Positions 1-10,131 are shown, counted from the stretch's first letter. The stretch: DNA of 64,000 bases from Bog-473 sp963807675 (GCA_963807675.1 CAWECP010000002.1:558001-622000); one strand, 5' to 3'. A program made the numbers and translations. The notes: a model not told the origin generated them from the sequence alone.

Positions 1-885
1 CAGGGATTCGACCCGGAATGGTCACCGGTCTCCTTCGTTCCCGGCGTCCACGGCGGCGCTCCTCCCGACCGCTTCTTTCCTGGCGGCCAGGACTGGGGCT
101 TCCGCCCCCTGCACCCACAGCGCATCCGGGAAGACGGCTATCGGTTCCTGTCCGCCGCGCTGGTGCGCGCCTTCCGGCACGCCGCGTGTGTCCGGATCGA
201 CCACGTCATGGGCCTCGAGCGGCTGTTCATGATCCCAGAGGGGATCGGCGGCGGAGCCTATGTCACCTACGCGGCCGAAGAGCTCCATGCGCTGGTGGCA
301 CTGGAGGCGCATCGCGCCGACACGGTGGTCGTGGGCGAGGACCTGGGCACGGTGCCCGACGGAGTCCGCGCTCGGATGGCGCGCGAGCGCATGCTCCGCA
401 CGTGGGTGTTCCAGTTCGAGTCGAGCGAGGACGTCCCGTTGCCCGAGCCGCCCGCCTCATGCCTGGCCGCTCTCGGTACGCACGACCTGCCCCGCTTCGC
501 GGCCTACCTCTGGGGCGAGGACGTGACCGAGCGCGCGCAGCGCGGCCTGCTCACGCCCGGCGACGCAGCAGCCGAGCAGGCGGCCCGTGCGCGGTGGCGG
601 CGGCGGCTCCTCCGTGCCCTCGGCGTGCCCGAAGACGGGGACGTCGCGGCCGTCACCACGGCGGCGTTGGAAGGCTGCCTGACCCACCTCGCCCGCAGTG
701 AGGCGGCCATCGCGCTCGTCGACCTCGAGGATCTCTGGGGAGAGCGGGCCCAGCAGAACGTTCCGGGTACGGGTCCGGAAGCGGGAAACTGGCGCCGGCG
801 CGGCACCCACACCCTCGAGCAGCTCCGCGCCGACCGTCGATGGGCCGCGGTCCTGGAGGAGCTGGCCCGGGAGCGAGCCGCATGA
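1..885 (+). CDS. malQ: 4-alpha-glucanotransferase (amylomaltase), C-terminal part
   Basis: Transfers alpha-1,4-glucan segments between maltooligosaccharides in the cytoplasm (GH77). The reading frame is open from base 1, so the N-terminus lies outside the window and about 294 residues are seen. The GH77 pattern is clear: the substrate loop HVMGLERLF, the acid/base Glu in GEDLGTVPDGVR, and the GTHDLPRF motif holding the transition-state Asp. The stop overlaps the glgB start in ATGA (882-885), so it is translationally coupled to the glycogen/trehalose operon that follows. In this context it would recycle short maltooligosaccharides released by debranching. Only the upstream start and promoter are unknown. 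Confidence 0.95.
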   Translation, partial: QGFDPEWSPVSFVPGVHGGAPPDRFFPGGQDWGFRPLHPQRIREDGYRFLSAALVRAFRHAACVRIDHVMGLERLFMIPEGIGGGAYVTYAAEELHALVALEAHRADTVVVGEDLGTVPDGVRARMARERMLRTWVFQFESSEDVPLPEPPASCLAALGTHDLPRFAAYLWGEDVTERAQRGLLTPGDAAAEQAARARWRRRLLRALGVPEDGDVAAVTTAALEGCLTHLARSEAAIALVDLEDLWGERAQQNVPGTGPEAGNWRRRGTHTLEQLRADRRWAAVLEELARERAA

Positions 886-2780
886 CGACGCTGCGGCCGG
901 GACCGGCGCACATGCTCAGCGACGCGGATCTCCACTGGTTCAACGAGGGCACGCACCGGCGGCTCGGACAGAAGCTGGGCGCGCATCCCGAGCCCGGCGG
1001 CGGTGTCAACTTCGCGGTCTGGGCGCCGAACGCGACACGTGTGAGCGTCGTCGGCGACTTCAACTCCTGGAACGCGGATGCGCATGTCCTCGAGACCCGG
1101 GGCGTCTCGGGGGTCTGGGAGGGAACGGTGCCCGAGGCGGGCACGGGCCAGGTCTACAAGTTCGCCATCACGACGAAGCAAGGAACCGTCCTCGACAAGG
1201 CGGACCCGTTCGCGCGGTGCACCGAGGTGCCGCCCCGGACCGGATCGGTCATCTGGGACCTCTCTTACGAGTGGGGGGACGGTGACTGGATGGCATCTCG
1301 GGGGCAGCGCGCCCGGCTCGATGCGCCCATCTCGATGTACGAGGTGCATCTCGGCAGTTGGCGCCGCGATCCGGCGGACCCCGGACGATTCCTGCGCTAC
1401 GACGAGTTGGCCGACCCGCTCATTGAGCACGTGCAGCGCTGCGGGTTCACCCATGTCGAGTTCCTGCCGCTGATGGAACATCCGTTCTACGGATCCTGGG
1501 GCTATCAGACGACCGGGTATTTCGCGCCGACCCGCCGCTACGGGGACCCGCAGGACCTCATGGCGCTCATCGACCGCCTCCACCGCGCCGAAATCGGGGT
1601 GATCCTCGATTGGGTGCCGTCACACTTCCCCGCGGACGACTTCGCGCTGGCTGAGTTCGACGGAACCCACCTGTTCGAGCACGCCGACCCCCGGCTCGGC
1701 TTCCACCCCGACTGGAAGAGCCTCATCTTCAACTACGGGCGACACGAAGTCCGCAGCTTCCTCTTCTCTTCGGCCGAGCATTGGCTGGACAGGTACCACG
1801 CTGACGGGCTTCGGGTGGACGCGGTCGCCTCCATGCTGTACCTCGACTATTCACGACGGCCGGGTGAGTGGCTGCCCAACGCGGACGGCGGGCGCGAGAA
1901 CCTCGAGGCGATCGACTTCCTGCGCCGGCTGAACACCGGCATCTACGCCGATCACCCGGATGTCCAGGTCATCGCGGAGGAGTCCACCGCCTTCCCGGGC
2001 ATCTCCCGGCCGGTCGACTGGGGCGGCATCGGGTTCGGACTGAAGTGGGACATGGGATGGATGCACGACACGCTGGAGTACCTGGCGCTCGACCCGGTGC
2101 ACCGCCGCTTTCACCACGACCAGCTCACCTTCCGCAGCGTGTACGCCTTCAGTGAGAACTTCGTCCTGCCGCTGTCGCACGACGAGGTGGTCCACGGCAA
2201 GGGTGCGCTCCTGGCCAAAATGCCCGGGGACGACTGGCAGCGTTTTGCCAACCTCCGCCTGCTCTACTGCTACCAGTTCACCCTTCCGGGCAAGAAGCTG
2301 CTCTTCATGGGAGACGAGTTCGCCCCATGGCGGGAGTGGGACCACGAGACGGGTCTCGACTGGAACCTTGCCGGCTCACCCCCGCACGCCGGTGTCCTCG
2401 CTCTCGTGTCAGACCTCAACCGCCTGTACCGCTCCGTACCGGCCTTGTTCGAGCTCGAGCACGACCCTCGAGGGTTCGAGTGGACCCAGCCCAACGACGC
2501 GGAGTCGGGGCTCATGAGCTACGTTCGTCACGCCGCGGGGGGCGCACCGGTGCTTCTGGTCTTCAACCTCACCCCGGTCGTACGGGACAACGTCCTGGCG
2601 GGGGTGCCTCGATCGGGATTCTGGGTCGAGCGGCTGAACAGCGATGCGATCGAGTACGGCGGGAGCGGGGTCGGAAACCTCGGCGGGGTGGAGTCCCACC
2701 CCGTGCCCAACCACGCCATGCCGTACACGCTCACCCTCCGGGTGCCGCCCCTGGGGTGCCTCGTCCTCGAGCCGCGATGA
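882..2780 (+). CDS. glgB: 1,4-alpha-glucan branching enzyme
   Basis: Makes alpha-1,6 branches in glycogen (GH13_9). The 632-residue product has an N-terminal CBM48 module (VNFAVWAPNATRVSVVGDFN), then a TIM barrel with nucleophile Asp in DGLRVDAVASM, the acid/base Glu in IAEESTAFPG and the third Asp in LSHDEVVHGKG. It begins close to the CBM48, so the extra N1 domain of longer GlgB proteins is absent. The ATG at 882 was chosen because it forms an ATGA overlap with the malQ stop; a farther in-frame ATG at 840 lies inside malQ. The stop overlaps treZ in the same way. It supplies the branched polymer that GlgX and TreY/TreZ would later process. Confidence 0.96.
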   Translation: MTTLRPGPAHMLSDADLHWFNEGTHRRLGQKLGAHPEPGGGVNFAVWAPNATRVSVVGDFNSWNADAHVLETRGVSGVWEGTVPEAGTGQVYKFAITTKQGTVLDKADPFARCTEVPPRTGSVIWDLSYEWGDGDWMASRGQRARLDAPISMYEVHLGSWRRDPADPGRFLRYDELADPLIEHVQRCGFTHVEFLPLMEHPFYGSWGYQTTGYFAPTRRYGDPQDLMALIDRLHRAEIGVILDWVPSHFPADDFALAEFDGTHLFEHADPRLGFHPDWKSLIFNYGRHEVRSFLFSSAEHWLDRYHADGLRVDAVASMLYLDYSRRPGEWLPNADGGRENLEAIDFLRRLNTGIYADHPDVQVIAEESTAFPGISRPVDWGGIGFGLKWDMGWMHDTLEYLALDPVHRRFHHDQLTFRSVYAFSENFVLPLSHDEVVHGKGALLAKMPGDDWQRFANLRLLYCYQFTLPGKKLLFMGDEFAPWREWDHETGLDWNLAGSPPHAGVLALVSDLNRLYRSVPALFELEHDPRGFEWTQPNDAESGLMSYVRHAAGGAPVLLVFNLTPVVRDNVLAGVPRSGFWVERLNSDAIEYGGSGVGNLGGVESHPVPNHAMPYTLTLRVPPLGCLVLEPR

Positions 2781-4585
2781 ACGTACGACCAGGCGCCACA
2801 CCGCTTGGCGCGCTCGGCACGGAATTTCACGTGTGGGCGCCGCGGGCGCGCCGCATCGACGTGTCGCTGGTCGACACGGGCGAGCAGGTGGCTCTCTGTG
2901 AGGTGTCCGCGGGCTGGTTCAGCGGAGTGGTGCCCTGCGGTTCGGACGCCCGCTATCGCTACGTCCTGGACGGAGCGGCCGAGCGGCCCGACCCAGCGTC
3001 GCGGTTTCAGCCCGAGGGTGTGCACGGCCCCTCCGCCGTCGTGCGGTTCGGCGACCACGAGTGGCGCGACGCCGAATTCGAGCCCGTACCGCTGCGTGAC
3101 GCAGTGCTCTACGAGCTGCACGTCGGCACGTTCACCCCGGCCGGAACCTTTGCCGCGGCCGTCGCGGAGCTCGACGACCTGGCCTCGCTCGGAATCACGG
3201 CGGTCGAAGTCATGCCCGTCGCTCAGTTCCCGGGCAGCCGCAACTGGGGCTACGACGGCGTGTTCCCGTTCGCCGTGCAGAACACGTATGGCGGCCCGAG
3301 TGCCTTCCAGCACTTCGTCGACGAGTGCCATGGGCGCGGGCTCGCCGTCATTCTCGATGTCGTGTACAACCACCTGGGTCCCGAGGGCAACGTCCTGCCC
3401 GATTTCGCACCCTATGTGACGGATCGGTACCGGACCCCGTGGGGACCGGCCGTCAACCTCGACGGCCGCGGGTCTGACGGGGTCCGCCATTATCTGATCG
3501 CCAACGCACTGCAATGGTTCGAGGACTTCCACGTGGACGGGTTACGGCTCGACGCGGTGCACGAGCTGATCGACCGCAGCGCGCGGCCGTTCCTGGCTGA
3601 ACTCGCCGCGACGGTGCGCGACCACGCCGAGACCACCGGGCGGGCGAACTGGCTCATCGCGGAGAGCGCCGACAACGATCCGCGCGTGGTCAGCGAGCCC
3701 GCGGTCGGGGGCCTGGGCGTGCATGCGCAGTGGAATGACGACTTCCACCATGCCGTGCACGTCGCCCTCACCGGCGAGCGCTCCGGCTACTACGGCGACT
3801 ACTCCGGGGCGGCGGACGTGGCGCGTGCCATGGACCAAGGGTTCGTCTACCAAGGGCAGTATTCGGGGTTTCGGGCCCGGCGGCATGGAGCTCCGTCCGC
3901 TGGGCTCGAGCCGAGCCGCTTCGTGGTCTTCGCCCAGAACCACGACCAAGTCGGCAATCGGGCCGGCGGAGAGCGGTTGTCCGCCCTGGTCGATCCGGCA
4001 CGGCTGCGGTTGGCGGCCGCACTCGTCGCGCTCTCCCCGGGGATCCCGCTCTTGTTCATGGGGGAGGAGTATGCCGAGTCCGCTCCGTTCGCCTACTTCG
4101 TCGATCACGGCGACCCCAACCTCATCGAGGCGGTGCGGCGTGGTCGCGCCGCCGAGCACGGTCGTGACGAGGTCGACCCCCTCGATCCCGCCGACCCCAA
4201 CACGTTCGAGCAGAGCGTGCTCGACCGGGACCTCCGCCACCACGGAGAGCATCGGGAGATCTGGCTGACGTACCGTTCGCTGCTCGCGCTCCGGGCCGCC
4301 GAGCCTGCCCTGCGGCGATCCGGGCGGTCCTGGACCGCCGCCCACGCCGAGGGTGATGTCGTCACGCTGACGAGGAGCCACGCCGGGACGACCATCGTGA
4401 GCCTCTTCAACCTATCGGCAGCGGAGACGTCGGAGCGGCTGCCCGTCACGCGAGCGAGTTCGTGCTCCTGGGAGGAGCTTTTGCCGGCTGCCTCGTGTCC
4501 GGCGAGCGACGGGGACGGCGGGGTACGGCTCGACCCATGGCAGTTCCGGGTCTTCCGGGCGACGGAGGACGGGGCACTGCCTTGA
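2777..4585 (+). CDS. treZ: malto-oligosyltrehalose trehalohydrolase
   Basis: Hydrolyses the maltooligosyl-trehalose made by TreY, releasing free trehalose (GH13_10). The product is 602 residues. An N-terminal CBM48-like domain (GTEFHVWAPRARRIDVSLVD) leads into a barrel with nucleophile Asp in DGLRLDAVHEL, catalytic Glu in WLIAESADND and the FAQNHDQVGNR motif that is diagnostic of TreZ. The ATG at 2777 overlaps the glgB stop (ATGA). The open frame extends back into glgB to 2327 but that part is antisense-of-frame noise. Together with treY two genes downstream it forms the complete TreY-TreZ route from alpha-glucan to trehalose, a compatible solute and carbon store. Confidence 0.95.
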   Translation: MNVRPGATPLGALGTEFHVWAPRARRIDVSLVDTGEQVALCEVSAGWFSGVVPCGSDARYRYVLDGAAERPDPASRFQPEGVHGPSAVVRFGDHEWRDAEFEPVPLRDAVLYELHVGTFTPAGTFAAAVAELDDLASLGITAVEVMPVAQFPGSRNWGYDGVFPFAVQNTYGGPSAFQHFVDECHGRGLAVILDVVYNHLGPEGNVLPDFAPYVTDRYRTPWGPAVNLDGRGSDGVRHYLIANALQWFEDFHVDGLRLDAVHELIDRSARPFLAELAATVRDHAETTGRANWLIAESADNDPRVVSEPAVGGLGVHAQWNDDFHHAVHVALTGERSGYYGDYSGAADVARAMDQGFVYQGQYSGFRARRHGAPSAGLEPSRFVVFAQNHDQVGNRAGGERLSALVDPARLRLAAALVALSPGIPLLFMGEEYAESAPFAYFVDHGDPNLIEAVRRGRAAEHGRDEVDPLDPADPNTFEQSVLDRDLRHHGEHREIWLTYRSLLALRAAEPALRRSGRSWTAAHAEGDVVTLTRSHAGTTIVSLFNLSAAETSERLPVTRASSCSWEELLPAASCPASDGDGGVRLDPWQFRVFRATEDGALP

Positions 4586-6708
4586 GGGTGTGGCCCGGTT
4601 CGCCCTACCCGCTGGGGGCCACCTGGGACGGCGAAGGGGTGAACTTCGCCATCTTTTCGCAGAACGCGACGGCCGTCCGGCTGCTGCTCTTCGACGACGC
4701 GCAGTCGGGGACGCCGTCCACCGTGGTCTCGTTCAGTGAGGTCACGGACCAGGTCTGGCACGCGTATCTCCCGGACGTGCGTCCCGGTGCGCTCTACGGC
4801 TACAAGATCGACGGGCCGTACGAGCCCTCGCAGGGTCACCGCTTCAACCCCAACAAGCTCCTGATCGATCCCTATGCCAAGGCGGTGAGCGGCCTCGTCC
4901 ACTGGAACGACGACCTGTTCGGCTACACGGTGGGCAACGAGAACGCCGACCTCTCGTTCGACGACCGCGACTCGTCGGCCGCGCTCCCCAAGTCGGTGGT
5001 GGTCGACCCCTCCTTCACCTGGCAGGACGACCGGCCGCCCCGGACACCGTGGAACAGGACCGTGATCTACGAGACGCATGTGCGCGGCATGACGGTGCAG
5101 CACTCCGGAGTTCCGGCGGACCTGCGCGGGACCTACCTGGGACTGGCCTCGGACCCCGTCGTCGACCACCTCCTCGGGCTCGGTGTCACTGCGGTCGAGC
5201 TCATGCCCGTCCACCACTTCGTCTCCGACCGTTCCCTCGAAGCTCGGGGTCTCACCAACTACTGGGGCTATAACTCCGTGGCCTTTTTCGCCCCGTATGT
5301 CGGGTATGCGACCGGCGGTCTCGGCGAGCAGGTGAACGAGTTCAAGTCAATGGTGCGGACCCTGCACCGGGCCGGGATCGAGGTCATTCTCGACGTGGTC
5401 TACAACCACACCGGCGAAGGGAGCCATCTTGGGCCGACCCTGTCGTTCCGAGGCGTGGACAATTCCGTCTACTACCGGCTCTCCCCCGAGGACCCGCGGT
5501 ACTACGTCGACTACACGGGCACCGGCAACTCCCTGAACGTGCTGCACCCGCGCGCGCTGGGCCTGGTGACGGACAGCCTCCGCTACTGGGTCACTGATAT
5601 GCACGTGGACGGATTCCGCTTCGACCTCGCTCCCGTCTTGGCCCGGGGCAACACGACGGAGGGCTTCGACAGCGCGTTCTTCGACATCGTCGGGCAGGAT
5701 CCCGTGCTGTCCACGGTCAAGCTCATCGCCGAGCCGTGGGACGAGGGCCCGGAGGGCTATCGCCTGGGTCGGTTCCCGCCGGGCTGGTCGGAGTGGAACG
5801 GCGCGTATCGGGACTGCGTCCGGCGCTTCTGGCGTGGTGATCCGGGTGTCGTCCCCGAGCTGGCGTCCCGCCTCACCGGCTCGAGCGATATCTACGCATC
5901 GAGCGGACGCCGCACCTACGCCAGCGTGAACTTCGTCACGTGCCACGACGGCTTCACCATGACCGATCTGGTCACCTACGAGCACAAGCGGAACGAAGCG
6001 AACGGGGAGGGCAACCGGGACGGCAGCGACGCCAACTTCAGCCGGAATTGGGGCGTGGAAGGTGAGACGGAGTCGGCCCGGATCCAACGCGCCCGTGACC
6101 GGATGAAGCGGAACTTCCTCGCCACCCTCTTCCTCTCACAGGGGGTGCCGATGCTGCTGGGGGGCGACGAAATCGGCCGGACCCAGCTTGGCAACAACAA
6201 CGCGTACTGCCAGGACAACCCGACCAGTTGGTTCAATTGGGACGTCGGCGAGGGCGGCAATGCGATGTACCTCTTCGCCCGGGACGTCATCGCGGTGATG
6301 CACAACAACCCCATCCTCCGTCGGCGCGCCTTCTTCAACGGAGAGCCCTATCCCGGCATGCGCACCAAGGACGTCACCTGGTTGCGGCACGACGGGCAGG
6401 AGATGGCCGAGTCGGACTGGGCGGACCCCAACCTGCACAGCATCGGCATGCTGCTACTCGGGCGGGCCACCGACGAGGTGGACCTCCGTGGCCGGTCCTA
6501 CGCCGGCGACTCCCTCTTGGTCCTGCTCAATGCCGGCACCCGTTCGCGCTCGTACACGCTGCCCCGCATGGAGCTCGCGGGCTTCTGGGTGGAGGAGCTC
6601 AACACCACGCAGGCCGGCCCGTGGGGCCGCGTGATCCGCAACGAGGCGGTGACGCTCACGGCACATTCGACCCTGTTGCTGCGCCACAACGAACGCCATC
6701 AATCGTGA
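4582..6708 (+). CDS. glgX: glycogen debranching enzyme GlgX/TreX type
   Basis: Hydrolyses alpha-1,6 branches of glycogen, giving linear chains for TreY (GH13_11). About 708 residues: CBM48 (GVNFAIFSQNATAVRLLLF), barrel with nucleophile Asp in DGFRFDLAPVLAR, catalytic Glu in LIAEPWDEGPEGY and Asp in TCHDGFTMTDLV. I chose TTG at 4582, which overlaps the treZ stop as TTGA and puts the mature-looking sequence RVWPGSPYPLG right at the N-terminus. The longer ATG-started frame at 4462 would lie inside treZ; GTG at 4588 is an alternative. The stop overlaps treY in GTGA. Being inside a treY/treZ operon favours a TreX-like role. Confidence 0.94.
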   Translation: MRVWPGSPYPLGATWDGEGVNFAIFSQNATAVRLLLFDDAQSGTPSTVVSFSEVTDQVWHAYLPDVRPGALYGYKIDGPYEPSQGHRFNPNKLLIDPYAKAVSGLVHWNDDLFGYTVGNENADLSFDDRDSSAALPKSVVVDPSFTWQDDRPPRTPWNRTVIYETHVRGMTVQHSGVPADLRGTYLGLASDPVVDHLLGLGVTAVELMPVHHFVSDRSLEARGLTNYWGYNSVAFFAPYVGYATGGLGEQVNEFKSMVRTLHRAGIEVILDVVYNHTGEGSHLGPTLSFRGVDNSVYYRLSPEDPRYYVDYTGTGNSLNVLHPRALGLVTDSLRYWVTDMHVDGFRFDLAPVLARGNTTEGFDSAFFDIVGQDPVLSTVKLIAEPWDEGPEGYRLGRFPPGWSEWNGAYRDCVRRFWRGDPGVVPELASRLTGSSDIYASSGRRTYASVNFVTCHDGFTMTDLVTYEHKRNEANGEGNRDGSDANFSRNWGVEGETESARIQRARDRMKRNFLATLFLSQGVPMLLGGDEIGRTQLGNNNAYCQDNPTSWFNWDVGEGGNAMYLFARDVIAVMHNNPILRRRAFFNGEPYPGMRTKDVTWLRHDGQEMAESDWADPNLHSIGMLLLGRATDEVDLRGRSYAGDSLLVLLNAGTRSRSYTLPRMELAGFWVEELNTTQAGPWGRVIRNEAVTLTAHSTLLLRHNERHQS

Positions 6709-9179
6709 GTGGGCCGACGCTCGGCTCGACCTACCGGCTGCAGCTGCACGGGCTTGGTCTGGCCGGAGCGACCGAGCTCGTCCCCTACCTGAGCGAGCTG
6801 GGCATCGAGACCCTCTACCTCTCACCTGTTCTCGCCGCGGCCCCTGGGAGCACGCATGGGTATGACGTGATCGACCCCGGGCGCATCGACCCCGCCATCG
6901 GGACGGATCGGGAGTTTCACGCGCTGCTTGACGAACTGGCCGGCCGAGACATGCACGTGCTCCTCGACATCGTGCCGAACCACATGGCGGCCGACCCGGC
7001 CAACGCGTGGTGGTGGGACGTGCTGGGGCGCGGGGTGGAGTCGCCGCACGCCGTGGTCTTCGACATCGATTGGAGCCGCCACGGTGGGCGCGTGCTGGTA
7101 CCAGCGCTGCGCCTCCCACTGGCCGACGTCCTGGCGGAAGGAGGCTACGAGCTCGCCGGCGGGGTGATCTCCCTCGATGGCCAGCCCTTCCCGACGTCGG
7201 CCGGGACGCCCGCCGGCGGCTCTCCCGCCGCGGTCCTGGCCGCCCAGCACTTCCGGCCCGCGTACTGGCGGACCGCCGACACGGAGGGTAACTACCGACG
7301 CTTCTTCGACATCGCAACGCTGGTCGGCGTGTGCGTGGAGGACCCTGACGTGTTCGCACGCACCCACGCCTGCATCGTGGAGCTGTCTCGCCACCCCGCC
7401 GTGGCCGGGCTACGTGTCGATCATGTCGACGGGCTGGCCGACCCGAGGACGTATCTGGTGCGGCTGCGCCATCAACTGGAAGGGGGCGGCTCCGACAAGG
7501 CCATCTTGGTCGAGAAGATCCTCGCCTTGGACGAGGTTCTCAATCCGCGCTGGCCGGTGGAGGGCACCACCGGCTACGAGTTCGGCGACCGCGCCACGAG
7601 CCTCTTCGTCGAGCCGTCGGGCTGTGCCCGGCTGCTCGAGCTCGGTGCGGAGCTCACGGGCACCGCCGACCCGAGCTTTGCCACGCTGGCCGCGTCAGGG
7701 AAGAGGGAGGTCCTCGAGCGATCCTTCTCCAGCGATCTCGATCGTCTCACCCGGCTGACACTCGGCGCCCTCGATGACGCGATGCCGGGGCACGACCTCG
7801 CGCCCCGCGACCTGCGGCACACCTGGACCGAGTTGACGGTCAACCTCTCGGTCTACCGGACCTATCTGGGCGGCGGCGGCCCGCCATCGGCCAGTGACCG
7901 GGAGCGCCTCGCGAGCGCGGCGGCGACGGGTGCCCGCGGTGGTCGCGAGCGTCGGCGCGCCCTGGCCACGGTCACGCACGCGCTGCTCGAGCGGACGGTC
8001 TCGGGTGGCCCGTGGGTGCAGGTGGCACGGCGATGGCAGCAGCTCAGCGGAGCCGTCATGGCCAAGGGGGCCGAGGACACGGCCACCTACCGCTACGCCG
8101 GCGTGCCCGTGCGGGCGGAGGTCGGCGGCGATCCGGACGACGGGGGAGATCCGGTCGCGGCGTTCCATCGGCTCGTTGCCGCACGCGCCGGTGGCCTCAA
8201 CGCCACGTCCACCCACGACTCGAAGCGCAACGAGGACGCGCGGTGCCGCTTGGCCGTCACCTCCGAGGCGGACGGCGAGTGGGCGTCGCTCGTGCGCGGC
8301 TGGCACCGGCTGTGCACGTCGCCCGGCGAGGTCCTGCCCGGGCCGATCGAGGAACTCGCCGTGTACCATTCGCTCTTGGCGCTGTGGCCGCCGATTTCGG
8401 GGGAGCCGGACCAGGGCACGATCGAACGCGTGAAGGGCTACGTGGTGAAGGCGGCGCGGGAGGCGAAGCTGCGCACCTCGTGGAGTGATCCGGACGAAAG
8501 CTACGAGCACGAGCTGACTTCGTTCGTCGACGCCCTGGTGGCTCGGCGCGACTTCCGGGCGCAAATGACGCACTTCTCCCGGGCCACTGCTGCGGCGGCG
8601 CTCTCCAACGTGCTCGGTCAGGTGGTCCTCAAGACCTGGGCCGCGGGCGTGCCGGACTTCTATCAGGGGACTGAGCTGATTGAGCCGGCCTTGACCGATC
8701 CGGACAACCGGCGGCCGGTGGACTTCGCGGCGCGCGTCTCCCTCCTGGAGTCGATGCCCGAGGTCTCATCCGCTGCCGCGACGCAACTCTTGTCGAGCTG
8801 GCCCGACGGGCGCATCAAGCTCCAGGTGACACGTGCGCTCCTGCACGAGCGCCGCCGCCAACCAGGGCTCTTCGGATCGGGCTCCTATGAACCGTTGGCG
8901 GCCACGTCCGCCCACGCCGTCGCCTTTTGGCGGCGCCTCCAGGACAAGGTTGCCGTGGCCGTCGTCTCCCGCCTTACCTACGGCCTGGCGGGACCGGGCC
9001 GCTTCGCCGTTGGCACCGACGTGTGGCGCGACGAGACCCTGGCTCTGCCCGCGCGGGCCCCGACGTCGTACCGGGACGTCCTCACGGGACGGGAGATGCA
9101 CGCCGACTCGGGTTGCCTCAGGCTGAGCGACGTCTTCGAGGTCCTCCCGGTGGCCGCGCTCCGAGCCTCGTCGACGTAG
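6705..9179 (+). CDS. treY: malto-oligosyltrehalose synthase
   Basis: Isomerises the reducing-end alpha-1,4 bond of maltooligosaccharides to the alpha,alpha-1,1 bond of trehalose (GH13_26). The 824-residue product starts STYRLQLHGLGL and has the TreY hallmarks LSPVLAAAPGSTHGYDV, HMAADPANAWWWDVLG, nucleophile Asp about residue 239 in LRVDHVDGLADP, TSTHDSKRNEDAR and GVPDFYQGTEL. The GTG at 6705 overlaps the glgX stop (GTGA). It is the last gene of the operon; no strong terminator hairpin with a T-run is visible after 9179. With TreZ it would convert debranched glycogen into trehalose without ATP or UDP-glucose. Confidence 0.95.
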   Translation: MSGPTLGSTYRLQLHGLGLAGATELVPYLSELGIETLYLSPVLAAAPGSTHGYDVIDPGRIDPAIGTDREFHALLDELAGRDMHVLLDIVPNHMAADPANAWWWDVLGRGVESPHAVVFDIDWSRHGGRVLVPALRLPLADVLAEGGYELAGGVISLDGQPFPTSAGTPAGGSPAAVLAAQHFRPAYWRTADTEGNYRRFFDIATLVGVCVEDPDVFARTHACIVELSRHPAVAGLRVDHVDGLADPRTYLVRLRHQLEGGGSDKAILVEKILALDEVLNPRWPVEGTTGYEFGDRATSLFVEPSGCARLLELGAELTGTADPSFATLAASGKREVLERSFSSDLDRLTRLTLGALDDAMPGHDLAPRDLRHTWTELTVNLSVYRTYLGGGGPPSASDRERLASAAATGARGGRERRRALATVTHALLERTVSGGPWVQVARRWQQLSGAVMAKGAEDTATYRYAGVPVRAEVGGDPDDGGDPVAAFHRLVAARAGGLNATSTHDSKRNEDARCRLAVTSEADGEWASLVRGWHRLCTSPGEVLPGPIEELAVYHSLLALWPPISGEPDQGTIERVKGYVVKAAREAKLRTSWSDPDESYEHELTSFVDALVARRDFRAQMTHFSRATAAAALSNVLGQVVLKTWAAGVPDFYQGTELIEPALTDPDNRRPVDFAARVSLLESMPEVSSAAATQLLSSWPDGRIKLQVTRALLHERRRQPGLFGSGSYEPLAATSAHAVAFWRRLQDKVAVAVVSRLTYGLAGPGRFAVGTDVWRDETLALPARAPTSYRDVLTGREMHADSGCLRLSDVFEVLPVAALRASST

Positions 9180-9225
9180 GCGACGTCCGAATTCACGTCA
9201 GGAGCGACACGAGCTCGCCCTGGGG

Positions 9226-10092
9226 TCAACCGGCAGGGCCGTCGCCGGCCAGCCAGGCCGCCATCCGCTCAATGCTCCGGTGCGCCCCCGGGTCGTCGGG
9301 CTGGTTCAGGTGCCCGTGCAGCGTGCCCGGCTCGAACTCGATCCGCACCGGCACGCCGGCCGCCGCCAGCTGCTCGCCGAAGCGCTCGCCGGATGCCCGC
9401 AAAGAGTCCGCCTCCGAGTTGAGGATGTAGGTCGGCGGCAGTTCCGCCACGCCGCCGTTACCGGGGAAGGCGTAGACGTCGTCGAACAAGGCCTCGCTGC
9501 CCACCCAGTTGAGGTTGAGGTCGCACATGACCTGGGGCGTGAGGAACTCGGGTGGGCGCGCCGCCAGCGCGGCGCGCAGCTCGTCGCTCGCCCGCGGCAG
9601 CTCGGCGTGCAGGACCGGGTAGACCAGCACGAGCGAGGCTGGCGGAGGCCCGGACTCGTCGCGTAGGCGCTTGGCCACGCCCGCGCAGAGGTTCGCCCCG
9701 GCGCTGGCGCCACCGAGATGCAGGTGGCCCGGCGCCACCCCGAACTCGTCCTCGTGGCCCGCCACCCACAGCCAGGCGTCGAGCACGTCGTCGGAGGGGA
9801 TGGGGTAGTGCACCCCGTCGACGCACTTGGAGTAGTCGATGGACAGCACCGGGATGCCGCGCTGCGCCAGCTCCACCGCCACCCAGTGGGCCTCGGGCAT
9901 GTCGAGGTCGCCGGCGACGAACCCGCCGCCGTGGGCCCAGATCAGGGCCGCCACGGTCCCGGTGCCGGTCGGCGGGCCCCGGTAGCCCCGCGCCGGCAGG
10001 TCGCCGTGCCGGCCGGCGATGGTCACGTCGGTCACGTCGACATCGGCCGCCTGCATCTGCTCAGCTGACCCCATGGCACCCGGACCCGTCAA
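9226..10092 (-). CDS. alpha/beta hydrolase, hormone-sensitive-lipase-like esterase
   Basis: A 288-residue esterase/lipase of the alpha/beta-hydrolase_3 (HSL) family. It shows the oxyanion motif HGGGFVAGD, the nucleophile elbow GGASAGA, an acid residue in NSEADSLRASG and the catalytic His in GTLHGHLN. No signal peptide is visible, so it is probably cytoplasmic. ATG at 10092 gives the longest product; internal Met codons a few residues on are possible starts. It runs away from the trehalose operon and is divergent from the rhamnosidase gene, with only a short shared upstream region. The substrate is unknown; short acyl or aryl esters are usual for the family. Confidence 0.88.
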   Translation of the reverse strand: MTGPGAMGSAEQMQAADVDVTDVTIAGRHGDLPARGYRGPPTGTGTVAALIWAHGGGFVAGDLDMPEAHWVAVELAQRGIPVLSIDYSKCVDGVHYPIPSDDVLDAWLWVAGHEDEFGVAPGHLHLGGASAGANLCAGVAKRLRDESGPPPASLVLVYPVLHAELPRASDELRAALAARPPEFLTPQVMCDLNLNWVGSEALFDDVYAFPGNGGVAELPPTYILNSEADSLRASGERFGEQLAAAGVPVRIEFEPGTLHGHLNQPDDPGAHRSIERMAAWLAGDGPAG

Positions 10093-10131
10093 CGCCCCGC
10101 CCCGTCACCGACCCGCACCGGTCGACGCCAG

